From NCBI GenBank assembly GCA_045613305.1, contig JAZLAU010000021.1, positions 1-47,215 of the forward strand: 47,215 nt of DNA, written 5' to 3'. This document shows positions 8,620-16,449 of the stretch, one piece after another. A program made the position numbers and the translations under genes. The notes beneath the pieces are model-generated. The model searched no databases. It had not been told where the DNA came from and was given only the letters and a program-made list of their open reading frames with translations. Position 1 is the stretch's first letter. The number at the start of each line of letters is the position of its first letter. The DNA comes from SFTJ01 sp045613305 (lineage in GTDB: Bacteria; Bacteroidota; Bacteroidia; Bacteroidales; Muribaculaceae).

Positions 8620-9162
8620 AAGTAATTTCTGTTTTTCAAATTCAGTAAAAATTCAACTATTTTTTTCATTGCGGCGGATTTCCGGCATCTTCAAAACAGA
8701 ATTGTGTTTTCATAGTTACCATGTTTTTCTTGCGTGTGTGTTCAATAGCTATTCACTATTTGCTTTCGTTTGGTACTATTTTTTTCCTGTTGCTTCTATT
8801 TTTTTCCTAGTGGCTACCGTTTTCGGATAATCCTGCGGCAATCTTTCGGCCGAAAAATTTATCCTATATCATGATTCCTTCATGAGAGGTATTCTGCTTT
8901 GAAGATGCTGTCCAACCCTTGCGCCTTTCGGCAAGAACTGTTACAGTTGAGACCATTGAGTTCCCGAAATCTTTTAATTCCTTCACTCACTTTTTGAGCT
9001 TGTGCTTTTACAAACGCAGTTCTCAAAAACAACACTTAATAAGGGTTATACAAATTTCTTACTCGTAAAAAATAATTCAAGAATCTGGGACCTTGCTTTG
9101 TTTCAATATGCCTTTTTGCTGACACCGGAAACTAAGCTTTTTTCATTTTTGTTTATGCATAG
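8620..9162 (-). promoter_or_regulatory. Long 5' leader of the AAA+ gene (about 540 nt)
   Basis: No ORF longer than about 26 codons is evident on the minus strand here. The region runs from the promoter at 9163-9194 to the AAA+ start. I found no TAnnTTTG motif closer to the gene. It contains the structured segment described separately, three copies of the motif CTATTTTTTTC (8656-8666, 8776-8786, 8796-8806 as read on the plus strand), and two short overlapping minus-strand ORFs just before the gene (18 and 26 codons). Open frames on the plus strand here have low-complexity, Phe/Ser-rich translations and are not credible genes. Confidence 0.5.
8685..9029 (-). ncRNA. Candidate structured RNA element in the AAA+ leader
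   Basis: Read on the minus strand, these elements follow in order: an 8-bp stem TTTTTGAG/CTCAAAAA (9029-9022 with 8998-8991); hairpin AACTG-TAA-CAGTT (8948-8936); an abutting hairpin CTTGCC-GAAA-GGCGCAAG with a GNRA loop (8935-8918); and an 18-bp helix joining 8908-8891 to 8702-8685. The helix encloses hairpins TCATGA/TCATGA (8885-8869) and GGATAA/TTATCC with an inner CGGC/GCCG (8864-8825). The one non-identical position of the 18-bp helix is G-U on the minus strand but A-C on the plus strand, favouring a minus-strand RNA. I do not recognise it as tmRNA, RNase P RNA or SRP RNA. A 6S-like RNA is not excluded. Confidence 0.5.
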
Positions 9163-9194
9163 CAAAGTTAATGTTTACATTTACACCTTGCAAA
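9163..9194 (-). promoter_or_regulatory. Consensus Bacteroidetes promoter (TTTG-N20-TAACTTTG)
   Basis: On the minus strand, TTTG (9194-9191) and TAACTTTG (9170-9163) are separated by exactly 20 bp, matching the Bacteroidetes -33/-7 consensus. Transcription should start near 9158 and run toward the AAA+ gene, giving a leader of roughly 540 nt. Confidence 0.7.
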
Positions 9195-9654
9195 TTTTCA
9201 ATAATTATTTTTCAAACTTTTTTTACTCGTGTTTTTATGTGTTTGTTTTTCAGTCACTTTAGTCACCCATCTCGCGGTTTTAAAGCGCCAATTATCTCAA
9301 ATGTTAACTAAAATCATTTTATTTAAGACACTATTCGCATTTGTAAACACTTGGCGGCAAAAACTTATAGTCACTACATTTCCTGCATTGACTATCTTCC
9401 GTTTGTTGATCTTCGTTTTTTTAGTTGATTGCGTGTTTGTTTATTAGAGTCACTTGATTATCGTAGTTTTCTATTCAGCATGCCAGAGTTAAACCCAAAA
9501 CGCTATTTCTTTTTGAAATACTTTACATATAATTCATTACTTTTCTACAGCTCCACATGCAACTATCTAATAACCAATTTATTGCTCTATCAATTATTCA
9601 AAAATCTCTCGTTTTCCACCATTTCGCACTTTAGGCTACTTAGGTAAGATGATG
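9195..9654. other. AT-rich gap without recognisable genes
   Basis: The plus strand is strongly T-rich (the minus strand A-rich). Plus-strand open frames at 9002-9262, 9229-9447 and 9429-9647 translate to Phe/Leu/Tyr-rich low-complexity peptides with no family signature and are rejected. Two related stretches beginning GTGTTTGTTT and ending GTCACTT are found at about 9238-9258 and 9432-9454. I see no RNA gene here. Confidence 0.6.
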
Positions 9655-9685
9655 CAAATTTATGTATTATTTTTCAAACAACAAA
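9655..9685 (-). promoter_or_regulatory. Possible second minus-strand promoter (TTTG-N19-TAAATTTG)
   Basis: TTTG at 9685-9682 and TAAATTTG at 9662-9655 on the minus strand are 19 bp apart. It lies downstream of the tRNA terminator and has no gene immediately after it. It could give an even longer AAA+ leader or a separate small RNA. In such AT-rich sequence a chance match is possible. Confidence 0.35.
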
Positions 9686-9813
9686 ACATTTTTTATTTTT
9701 TTCCTCTCTCTTTTTAAATAAATTTTCTTGCATCACTAATCTCATCTCACGCCTCGCACCTTCGCATCACGCTTGGCACGCCCCTATCGACACTATAAAA
9801 TGCACACATATAC

Positions 9814-9847
9814 AAAAAAGACATCCGGACATTAACGTCCAGATGTC
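9814..9847 (-). terminator. Intrinsic terminator after tRNA-Thr
   Basis: On the minus strand an 11-bp stem (GACATCTGGAC with GTCCGGATGTC, one G-T pair) is followed by six T residues. It lies 23 bp past the tRNA and ends the DUF4270-tRNA transcript. Confidence 0.85.
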
Positions 9848-9869
9848 TCCTATTTCTTATCACTCTATG

Positions 9870-9942
9870 AGCCACAAGCGGGGCTCGAACCCGCGACCGT
9901 CTCGTTACGAATGAGATACTCTACCGACTGAGCTATTGTGGC
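9870..9942 (-). tRNA. tRNA-Thr (anticodon CGU)
   Basis: The 73-nt sequence folds as a cloverleaf: acceptor GCCACAA/TTGTGGC, D arm GCTC/GAGT, anticodon loop TTCGTAA with anticodon CGT (reads ACG, Thr), T arm GCGGG-TTCGAGC-CCCGC, discriminator U. CCA is not encoded. The 31-39 pair closing the anticodon loop is A-C rather than a Watson-Crick pair. It follows the DUF4270 gene by 55 bp and precedes a terminator. Confidence 0.95.
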
Positions 9943-9997
9943 TAATAAGCGGTTTCGTATTTGTCGCGCGGGCAAACGAAATCGTTTGTTCTATGCT

Positions 9998-11446
9998 TTA
10001 ATCAAGGGCCGAGTGGTTAGTGTAGCCCAAAACCACCTTTGCCTTATCAATCTTAAGCTTAACCATCGATGGGCGTGAAACCATTGGAGCCACCTTTGTG
10101 AGCATGTCGCTGGTTTCGCTTCCATAATAATATGAATAACCGGTTGTCACGGTTTCATTAGTGATATCAATTGGAATAATCGATATGTTTTCGTCATCGG
10201 CTGTTGGCTCCTTGCCCGAATTAATGATATCATTTAGGTACGCGCGCAAGCCCGAGAACACATATTTCTTTGTTGCCGGATTATATTCGCCAACATACGA
10301 ACGGCGGCCGTCAGTAAGCTTGTTTTCATTAAAGAAATCATCCTTTTCGCTTGTACGTATCAACAGCACATAATTTGGAGGAGTCAATCCATAATCATTA
10401 TTAATAACCTCAACAGGAATTTCAAGGCTCATTACATTAATAACCTTCATCTTCTCTTTACCAAGGTTATACTTAGCAATGATGTCAAGAATAGGCACCT
10501 TAATGTCAACCTGATAACCCTGTGGCGCCAAAAGCACCGCTGCACCTTCTTCAACTTGCGACTTCAACTTTTCATCAATATCCATTCTGATGATGTTATT
10601 GCTCAAGATTTCTGGAGTTGCCGCCAAGTAACTTGCCGAGTCATTAACGATGGTGTCGGTGCCAAATTCAGTCTTGTACTTGCGGTGATAAAGCACCTCA
10701 ATTTCAGTGTTAGAGAAATTCATCACGCGACCGCTACCGAAACTGTTCTTGATGTAGAAACCAGGGAATTTCGCAGCAAACGCTTCTGGGTCTCTAAACA
10801 ATCTTGGATTAGACTTATATTCTCTAAACAACATTTTTCCATACTCAAGTGGCAACTGAACTCTGGCCTCACGAACTTCGTAATACGAATAGCCATACAT
10901 TGCCTCATCGTAATAACTATAGAAGTGAGCGCTTCGTTCTTCGGTGCTCTTATCCATATCAGAAGCAGTGTAAGTAGCCGAGCCAAGTTTCTTATTTGGG
11001 TCATAATAGCTTTCTGGATTGAAATCGCTGTAAATTGGGCTTGGCAATTGCTTTGTTAGTTCATACACATCGAGTTTCATTGGCACGATTGAATCGCCTG
11101 TGAAACCAGTCTTTGCACGAACAAACATCACCATACGAACCTCATCTATAGAATACTCATCTACGCCTGCCGTATCGATTTCTGCAGTTGGCATCATTTC
11201 AGTCACAACATCCGATGAAAGCACACCAAAATTGTCGGCCTGAATTGTACCCAAAAGCTGCATAATCGTACGCGACTTAACTCTTGGAATTTCTGCGGTT
11301 TGGCCTGTAATAGTAAACGTAGAGTCAACGACCACCGACACCTTTGTGTCAGATAGCGAAGAGCCTACTTCTGCGTTGTCGGTACACGAAAAACCCACTA
11401 AAGCCACGATCAACGCCACTATATACGAAAAAATCTTCTTCATCAA
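9998..11446 (-). CDS. DUF4270 family lipoprotein
   Basis: This 482-residue protein has a lipoprotein signal (basic MMKK, hydrophobic segment, 'GFSC' with Cys21). DUF4270 proteins are common in Bacteroidetes and of unknown function. The body is beta-rich with repeated 'VxMxxRAKTGFTGDS', 'APQGYQVDIKVPIL' and 'PPNYVLLIRTSEKDDFF' segments, consistent with an exported, surface or periplasmic beta-sandwich protein. It starts 25 bp after the stop of the glycogen synthase-like gene, so the two are probably co-transcribed. The same pairing occurs in other Bacteroidales as I recall it. The linkage to glycan storage is suggestive only. Confidence 0.85.
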   Translation of the reverse strand: MMKKIFSYIVALIVALVGFSCTDNAEVGSSLSDTKVSVVVDSTFTITGQTAEIPRVKSRTIMQLLGTIQADNFGVLSSDVVTEMMPTAEIDTAGVDEYSIDEVRMVMFVRAKTGFTGDSIVPMKLDVYELTKQLPSPIYSDFNPESYYDPNKKLGSATYTASDMDKSTEERSAHFYSYYDEAMYGYSYYEVREARVQLPLEYGKMLFREYKSNPRLFRDPEAFAAKFPGFYIKNSFGSGRVMNFSNTEIEVLYHRKYKTEFGTDTIVNDSASYLAATPEILSNNIIRMDIDEKLKSQVEEGAAVLLAPQGYQVDIKVPILDIIAKYNLGKEKMKVINVMSLEIPVEVINNDYGLTPPNYVLLIRTSEKDDFFNENKLTDGRRSYVGEYNPATKKYVFSGLRAYLNDIINSGKEPTADDENISIIPIDITNETVTTGYSYYYGSETSDMLTKVAPMVSRPSMVKLKIDKAKVVLGYTNHSALD

Positions 11447-11471
11447 TCAATGATTTTTAACGATTTTCAAT

Positions 11472-12281
11472 TCAAATTGATTTATAGAAATCTGCGACCA
11501 CTGCTGCATCCACTTCTTCATCGCCAGTCAAAACCAAGAATGGCTTGCCCGAATCCTTGATGAATTGCAAAATTTCAGGGTCAAGATTTTCGCATCGCTG
11601 AATCACGCCATCGCTGTTTGCAATAGCCAATTTAGTCAATGCCTTATAATCAACAGACGCACCCTTTATCATTTCAACATTCTTGTCGCTAATGCCGTCG
11701 CCCTTTAGTTTGTCCGACAGACGTTCGTCAAGAGGCTTCACAAGGTCGTTTTCGTAAATTGAATACACCACCTTTGAATTGCTGAATGTTGGGTCTTCAG
11801 AATACATGTCTTTCAGATACACTGTAGACAATGCTGTAATCCATCCCGAGCAGTGAATCACATCTGGAACCCAGCGCAACTTCTTCACTGTTTCATACAC
11901 GCCACGAACAAAAAATATGCTTCGCTCGTCGTTATCGTCTGGCGACGAAACGGTTTCCATTTCCTTGGCAACATTTTTTGTGAAGTAGTCATCGCTGTAG
12001 ATAAAATACACTTGTAGGCGCGCAGGCTGCAATGTAGCCACCTTAATGATTGATGGGTGGTCAGTATCATCGATTATCAAGTTCACCCCCGACAATCTGA
12101 TTACTTCGTGCAACTGGTTGCGACGTTCGTTAATTACGCCATATTTTGGCATAAATGTTCGCACTTCATAACCAGCCTCTTGTATTCTCTGCGGCAAGAA
12201 TCGGCACTCTGTTGCCATCTTCGACGCAGGTAGATAGGGAGAGATTTCCTGCGATATATACAATACTTTATTGAAATCCAT
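11472..12281 (-). CDS. Glycogen/starch synthase N-terminal domain protein (GT5 half)
   Basis: The 269 residues correspond only to the N-terminal Rossmann domain of GT5 glycogen synthases ('VLYISQEISPYLPASKMATE', 'GYEVRTFMPKYGVI', 'PDVIHCSGWITAL'). The C-terminal nucleotide-sugar-binding domain is absent. The usual KxGGL motif that binds ADP-glucose reads ASKMAT, so catalysis by itself is unlikely. It may be a regulatory or binding relative of GlgA. Automatic annotation usually calls it glycogen synthase. It is followed after 25 bp by the DUF4270 gene and is preceded by its own -7 motif with a leader of about 20 nt. Confidence 0.85.
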   Translation of the reverse strand: MDFNKVLYISQEISPYLPASKMATECRFLPQRIQEAGYEVRTFMPKYGVINERRNQLHEVIRLSGVNLIIDDTDHPSIIKVATLQPARLQVYFIYSDDYFTKNVAKEMETVSSPDDNDERSIFFVRGVYETVKKLRWVPDVIHCSGWITALSTVYLKDMYSEDPTFSNSKVVYSIYENDLVKPLDERLSDKLKGDGISDKNVEMIKGASVDYKALTKLAIANSDGVIQRCENLDPEILQFIKDSGKPFLVLTGDEEVDAAVVADFYKSI

Positions 12282-12304
12282 TTCTGTTGAATATATTTTG
12301 ACTG

Positions 12305-12312
12305 CAAAGATA
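12305..12312 (-). promoter_or_regulatory. -7 promoter element (TATCTTTG) for the GT5-like gene
   Basis: The minus strand reads TATCTTTG, 23 bp before the ATG at 12281. A -33 TTTG at the expected distance is not obvious. Confidence 0.55.
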
Positions 12313-12609
12313 CGATTTTTTTTGCATACTTAAAGCATTATCTTCTCTACTTTAGTTTCTTTTGCTCTTTTCAGCCGCACTTTAAAGCATTTTCACACTT
12401 CTTTAGGTCCAATCATCGGGTTAGCGATTGGTTTTAGGCGGTTTATGCTAAAAGATATCTCCCTTCAACTTGTGTAACTCACAAATAAATGCTTATTTTG
12501 CAAAGATTATTGCGTTTGGCGGAATTTGGCACAAATTTTGCCTTTTTGCTATTTGCAATAACTACCATTTTTCGTTTTTTGATAACAAATAAATAAAATA
12601 TATAAAAAG
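12313..12609. other. Divergent intergenic region upstream of ffh
   Basis: About 300 bp lie between the divergent GT5-like gene and ffh. It contains the minus-strand -7 element at its left edge. The plus-strand side is AT-rich with several TTTGC words (12496-12555), but none is a clean TAnnTTTG. I see no gene or RNA structure. Confidence 0.5.
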
Positions 12610-13953
12610 ATGTTTGATAATTTAAGTGAGAAACTCGAGAGATCGTTTAAAATCCTAAAGGGCGAAGGCAAAATCACCGAAATCAATGTGGCCCAAACCC
12701 TTAAAGAAGTGCGCCGCGCATTGCTTGATGCCGACGTTAACTACGCCGTAGCGAAAAAATTCACCGACACTGTTAAGGAAAAGGCTCTCGGACAAAACGT
12801 AATTAATTCCGTCAACCCAAGTCAGTTGATGGTAAAGATAGTTCACGACGAACTTGCTGCCCTTATGGGTGGCGAACAAGCCGCTTTCAATGTTGAAGGT
12901 AAGCCTGCTGTCATTTTGATGTCGGGTTTGCAAGGTTCTGGTAAGACCACTTTCTCTGGTAAGCTTGCCAACAAACTTAAACGCGAAAAAGGCAAACGCC
13001 CTTTGCTTGTCGCCTGCGACGTTTACCGTCCTGCTGCCATCGACCAGTTGAAGGTGCTTGGCGAACAAATTGGCGTTCCTGTTTACTCTGAACCAGAAAG
13101 CAAAGACCCAGTTAAAATCGCTCTTAACGCCATCGAAGAAGCTAAGAAGCAAAACCTCGACTTAGTGATTGTCGACACTGCAGGTCGCTTGGCTGTTGAC
13201 GAACAGATGATGAACGAAATCGAAGCTGTTAAAAAGGCTATCAACCCTACCGAAACACTTTTCGTTGTCGACTCAATGACCGGTCAAGACGCAGTTAACA
13301 CTGCTAAGGAATTCAACGACCGACTTGATTTCGACGGTGTAGTTCTTACTAAGCTCGACGGTGACACAAGAGGTGGTGCTGCGCTTTCTATTCGCACTGT
13401 TGTCGACAAGCCTATCAAATTTGTCGGTACTGGCGAAAAGATGGAAGCAATCGACCCATTCCGCCCTGCTGGTATGGCCGACCGTATCTTGGGCATGGGT
13501 GACATCGTTTCTTTCGTTGACCGCATGCAACAGCAATACGACGAAGAAGAAGCTCGCCGCTTGCAAGCAAAAATCTCGAAAAACAAATTCGACTTCGACG
13601 ACTTTATCAACCAAATTCAGCAAATCAAGAAGATGGGTAACCTTAAGGACCTTGCTTCAATGATTCCTGGTGTTGGCAAAGCCATTAAAGATATCGACAT
13701 CGACGACAACGCATTCAAGAGCGTTGAAGCCATCATTCAGTCAATGACTCCTTACGAACGCGCTAATCCTGAAGTGCTTAACGCTGGCCGCACCAGCAGC
13801 AGCCGCCGTCAACGCATCGCTAAGGGTAGCGGCACTTCAATTCAAGAAGTGAACCGTTTGCTTAAGCAGTTTGAACAAACTCGCAAGATGATGAAATTGG
13901 CTACAACTATGAAGAACCCTATGCGCGCTATGCAAAACATGCGTCGCCGCTAA
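12610..13953 (+). CDS. ffh: Signal recognition particle protein Ffh
   Basis: This 447-residue SRP54 GTPase binds signal sequences on nascent chains and targets ribosomes to FtsY at the inner membrane. The N domain helices (MFDNLSEKLERSFKILKGEG) lead into the G domain with P-loop 'GLQGSGKTT' (about residues 106-114), 'DTAGR' (about 190-194) and 'TKLDGDTRGG'. The M domain follows ('MGNLKDLASMIPGVGK') with a basic, Met-rich C terminus 'MRAMQNMRRR' for signal and 4.5S RNA binding. The length is normal. It is followed by a glycosidase and folD on the same strand. Confidence 0.98.
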   Translation: MFDNLSEKLERSFKILKGEGKITEINVAQTLKEVRRALLDADVNYAVAKKFTDTVKEKALGQNVINSVNPSQLMVKIVHDELAALMGGEQAAFNVEGKPAVILMSGLQGSGKTTFSGKLANKLKREKGKRPLLVACDVYRPAAIDQLKVLGEQIGVPVYSEPESKDPVKIALNAIEEAKKQNLDLVIVDTAGRLAVDEQMMNEIEAVKKAINPTETLFVVDSMTGQDAVNTAKEFNDRLDFDGVVLTKLDGDTRGGAALSIRTVVDKPIKFVGTGEKMEAIDPFRPAGMADRILGMGDIVSFVDRMQQQYDEEEARRLQAKISKNKFDFDDFINQIQQIKKMGNLKDLASMIPGVGKAIKDIDIDDNAFKSVEAIIQSMTPYERANPEVLNAGRTSSSRRQRIAKGSGTSIQEVNRLLKQFEQTRKMMKLATTMKNPMRAMQNMRRR

Positions 13954-13968
13954 TTCTTCACGTTGTCT

Positions 13969-13987
13969 GCAAATATCTGATATTTGC
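13969..13987 (+). repeat. Short palindrome after ffh
   Basis: GCAAATAT and ATATTTGC are separated by CTG, 15 bp after the ffh stop. The stem is AT-rich and no T-run follows, so it is at best a weak terminator or an mRNA end stabiliser. Confidence 0.35.
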
Positions 13988-14038
13988 CATCTCCTCTCTC
14001 TAATCCTTATATAACAACCACACAAAACCCGAAACAAT

Positions 14039-15481
14039 ATGAACAACATAAAATCGCGTTTTGTCAAGGCGTTCGTTTTATTGCCTGTATTGTGCATTGC
14101 CGCTTCTATGGGAGCGCAATCGCTACATACAGGCAATAATGCTATTGACAAGGCTTTTAAAACCGCAATCGGAACCATCGACAAAAACATCACCGACGAA
14201 GGACTTATTCTTGCTGGAGGTGCTTATGGTGGCGAATGGACTCGCGACTGCGCAATCAACAACCTTAACGCCACAAGTCTGCTCCGACCTATTGCTGCAG
14301 AGCATTCTCTTTGGAGTGTTACCAACAACCGCAACTCTGTTGGTCACCAATATTGGGACAAAATAATTTGGATTGTGGCTGCCTGGGATCATTACAAGGT
14401 GACTGGCGACATCAGTTTCCTTAAGCAGGCTTTTAGATGTGCTAAAAACACAATTGAGGAACTTGAAGGCAAATACTTCAACGAACGCTACGGATTGTTT
14501 ACCGGCCCTGCCGTATTCCAAGATGGCATTGCTGCTTACGATGAGCCTATTTACCAACCAGGCAACATGGACTCGTATGTGTTGAACCACGACGCCGACA
14601 ACATCATGTGCCTAAGCACAAACTGCATTTACTTTCAAGCATTTAATTGCTTTGCCGACATGGCATGGCAACTCAATGACGAAGAATACGGAAAACTATA
14701 CCAATCGCGTGCCCGAAAACTAAAAAACTCTATCAGAGAGCACCTCTACGATAAAAAGCAAAACAAGTTATATTACCTGATCGACCAAAACGGAAAGAAG
14801 CACGATTACACCGAAGCTTTGGGTGTGGCGTTTGCCGTTTTGTATGAAGTGGTTAACGAAAAAGAGGCAAAAAAAATCATCAATAATGTTTACATAACCA
14901 AATATGGTGTGCCATGCGTATATCCGGCATTTCCTCGTTACAACGAACAACGTCCCGGACGCCACAATGTGATGATTTGGCCTCACGTTAACATGTTCTT
15001 CGCTTCGGCTTGCGCTCATGTAGGCTTGCTCGATAAATTCTATTCTGAAATTCACAATCTCGCTTCTTTGGTGAAAACAAGCGGCGGTTTTTATGAAATT
15101 TACGACCCTGCCACAGGCAAACCAAGCGGTGGATACCAATCAGGACACCTTTGGGGTGAATGCCACGACCAAACTTGGTGTGCCACCGGATATGTGCGAC
15201 AATTCTTGTATGGCGTGTTTGGCATCAAACTTGGCCCTCGCGGATTAAGATTCCGCCCATTAGGCATGGACGACGGTAGCACTTGCACAATCAAGGGAAT
15301 CCGTTTCCACAACAACGTAATCAACATCACCGTTAAAGGCAACGGCGACGGCAGTTCGCCTAAGTCTTGCAAAATCAACGGACAAAAGGCTTCTAATTCT
15401 ATCGGATACGACGGTTCGGTGTTCATAAACGGCAAAAAGCGTCGCATAACTGGTGATATTAACATTGAATTTGAACTTTAA
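14039..15481 (+). CDS. Exported six-hairpin (alpha/alpha)6 glycoside hydrolase-like protein
   Basis: The protein has 480 residues and a signal peptide (hydrophobic 'AFVLLPVLCIAASMGAQ', cleaved near residue 26). The mature part has an (alpha/alpha)6 barrel pattern of the kind seen in glucoamylase, amylo-alpha-1,6-glucosidase and rhamnosidase-like enzymes: 'GGEWTRDCAIN', 'YWDKIIWIVAAWDHYKVTGD', 'MIWPHVNMFFASACA' and 'SGHLWGECHDQTWCATGY'. The last 80 residues form a small beta domain. It is probably periplasmic or surface located and acts on an alpha-linked glycan, but the substrate cannot be deduced. It lies between ffh (85 bp) and folD (16 bp). The 16-bp spacing suggests transcription with folD. 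Confidence 0.75.
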   Translation: MNNIKSRFVKAFVLLPVLCIAASMGAQSLHTGNNAIDKAFKTAIGTIDKNITDEGLILAGGAYGGEWTRDCAINNLNATSLLRPIAAEHSLWSVTNNRNSVGHQYWDKIIWIVAAWDHYKVTGDISFLKQAFRCAKNTIEELEGKYFNERYGLFTGPAVFQDGIAAYDEPIYQPGNMDSYVLNHDADNIMCLSTNCIYFQAFNCFADMAWQLNDEEYGKLYQSRARKLKNSIREHLYDKKQNKLYYLIDQNGKKHDYTEALGVAFAVLYEVVNEKEAKKIINNVYITKYGVPCVYPAFPRYNEQRPGRHNVMIWPHVNMFFASACAHVGLLDKFYSEIHNLASLVKTSGGFYEIYDPATGKPSGGYQSGHLWGECHDQTWCATGYVRQFLYGVFGIKLGPRGLRFRPLGMDDGSTCTIKGIRFHNNVINITVKGNGDGSSPKSCKINGQKASNSIGYDGSVFINGKKRRITGDINIEFEL

Positions 15482-15497
15482 TATTCTCATAACTAAT

Positions 15498-16379
15498 ATG
15501 CAACTTATCGACGGTAAAAAAATTGCAGCCGACATTAAGCAAGAAATTGCTCAAGAAGTGCAGCAGATGCTTGCTCAAGGCAAACGCCGCCCTCACCTTG
15601 CGGCCATCTTGGTTGGCCACGACGGCGGAAGCGAAACTTACGTGAAAAATAAGGTTTTGGCATGCGAACAATGCGGTTTCAAGTCAACTCTTATTCGCTA
15701 CGAAGACGACATCACCGAAGACCAACTCCTTAAGGCAATTGACGGCCTTAACAATGACGACGAGGTTGACGGTTTCATTGTGCAACTCCCTTTGCCCAAG
15801 CACATCTCTGAGCAAAAAATCATCGAAGCCATCGACTACCGCAAAGATGTTGACGGATTTCACCCAACCAATGTTGGGCGAATGTCGATTGGGCTGCCTT
15901 GCTTCGTTTCGGCAACTCCATCGGGAATAGTTGAACTTCTTAGCCGTTACAACATCAACACCCGTGGCGCTAAATGCGTGGTGCTTGGTCGCAGCAACAT
16001 TGTGGGGAAACCTGTAGCATCGCTGTTAATGCAGAAAGCGCCTACTGGCAACGCCACTGTCACCGTTTGCCACTCTGCATCTAACAACATTAAGGAAATT
16101 TGCCGCGAAGCCGACATCATAATCGCGGCCCTCGGTTCGCCAGAATTTGTAACCGAAGACATGGTAAAACCTGGAGCCGTGGTTATCGACGTAGGCACCA
16201 CTCGCGTACCTTCGGCCGAAACCAAAAGCGGCTACAAACTTAAGGGCGATGTAGACTTTGCAAACGTAGCGCCAAAGTGCTCGTTCATAACTCCAGTTCC
16301 TGGCGGCGTGGGACCTATGACAATCTGTTCCCTTATGAAGAATACGCTTCTCGCCGCTAAAAAAGAAATCTATCAGTAA
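15498..16379 (+). CDS. folD: Bifunctional methylenetetrahydrofolate dehydrogenase/cyclohydrolase
   Basis: FolD converts 5,10-methylene-THF through 5,10-methenyl-THF to 10-formyl-THF using NADP. The protein has 293 residues from the ATG at 15498; the upstream in-frame start lies inside the preceding gene's coding end. The catalytic motif YVKNK (Tyr48, Lys52), 'VDGFIVQLPLP' and the C-terminal 'PVPGGVGPMT' are intact. The Rossmann segment is 'VVLGRSNIVGKPVA'. It begins 16 bp after the glycosidase gene and ends at a strong terminator. Confidence 0.97.
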   Translation: MQLIDGKKIAADIKQEIAQEVQQMLAQGKRRPHLAAILVGHDGGSETYVKNKVLACEQCGFKSTLIRYEDDITEDQLLKAIDGLNNDDEVDGFIVQLPLPKHISEQKIIEAIDYRKDVDGFHPTNVGRMSIGLPCFVSATPSGIVELLSRYNINTRGAKCVVLGRSNIVGKPVASLLMQKAPTGNATVTVCHSASNNIKEICREADIIIAALGSPEFVTEDMVKPGAVVIDVGTTRVPSAETKSGYKLKGDVDFANVAPKCSFITPVPGGVGPMTICSLMKNTLLAAKKEIYQ

Positions 16380-16399
16380 CAAAACTTCTATAACCTAAT

Positions 16400-16436
16400 G
16401 CCGGTGGGGACACTACCCCACTGGCTTTTGTTCTTT
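16400..16436 (+). terminator. Intrinsic terminator after folD
   Basis: A 10-bp stem (GCCGGTGGGG with CCCCACTGGC, one G-T pair) with a 6-nt loop is followed by a T-rich run (TTTTGTTCTTTT). It closes the ffh-folD unit and lies only 14 bp before the next ATG. Confidence 0.88.
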
Positions 16437-16449
16437 TCACAAAATCATC

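Noticed and set aside
8685..9029. Identification of the structured leader as RNase P RNA, tmRNA or SRP RNA
   Set aside because: The conserved cores of these RNAs (such as the SRP GGAA tetraloop with AGCAG, or a tRNA-like CCA end) are not present at the right places.
9238..9454. Two GTGTTTGTTT...GTCACTT stretches as insertion sequence ends
   Set aside because: They are in the same orientation, differ in spacing, have no transposase between them, and are short in T-rich sequence.
8387..9647. Plus-strand open frames at 8387-8830, 9002-9262, 9229-9447 and 9429-9647
   Set aside because: Their translations are Phe/Leu/Ser-rich and low in complexity, they overlap one another, and they lack family motifs. 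They arise from a T-rich strand.
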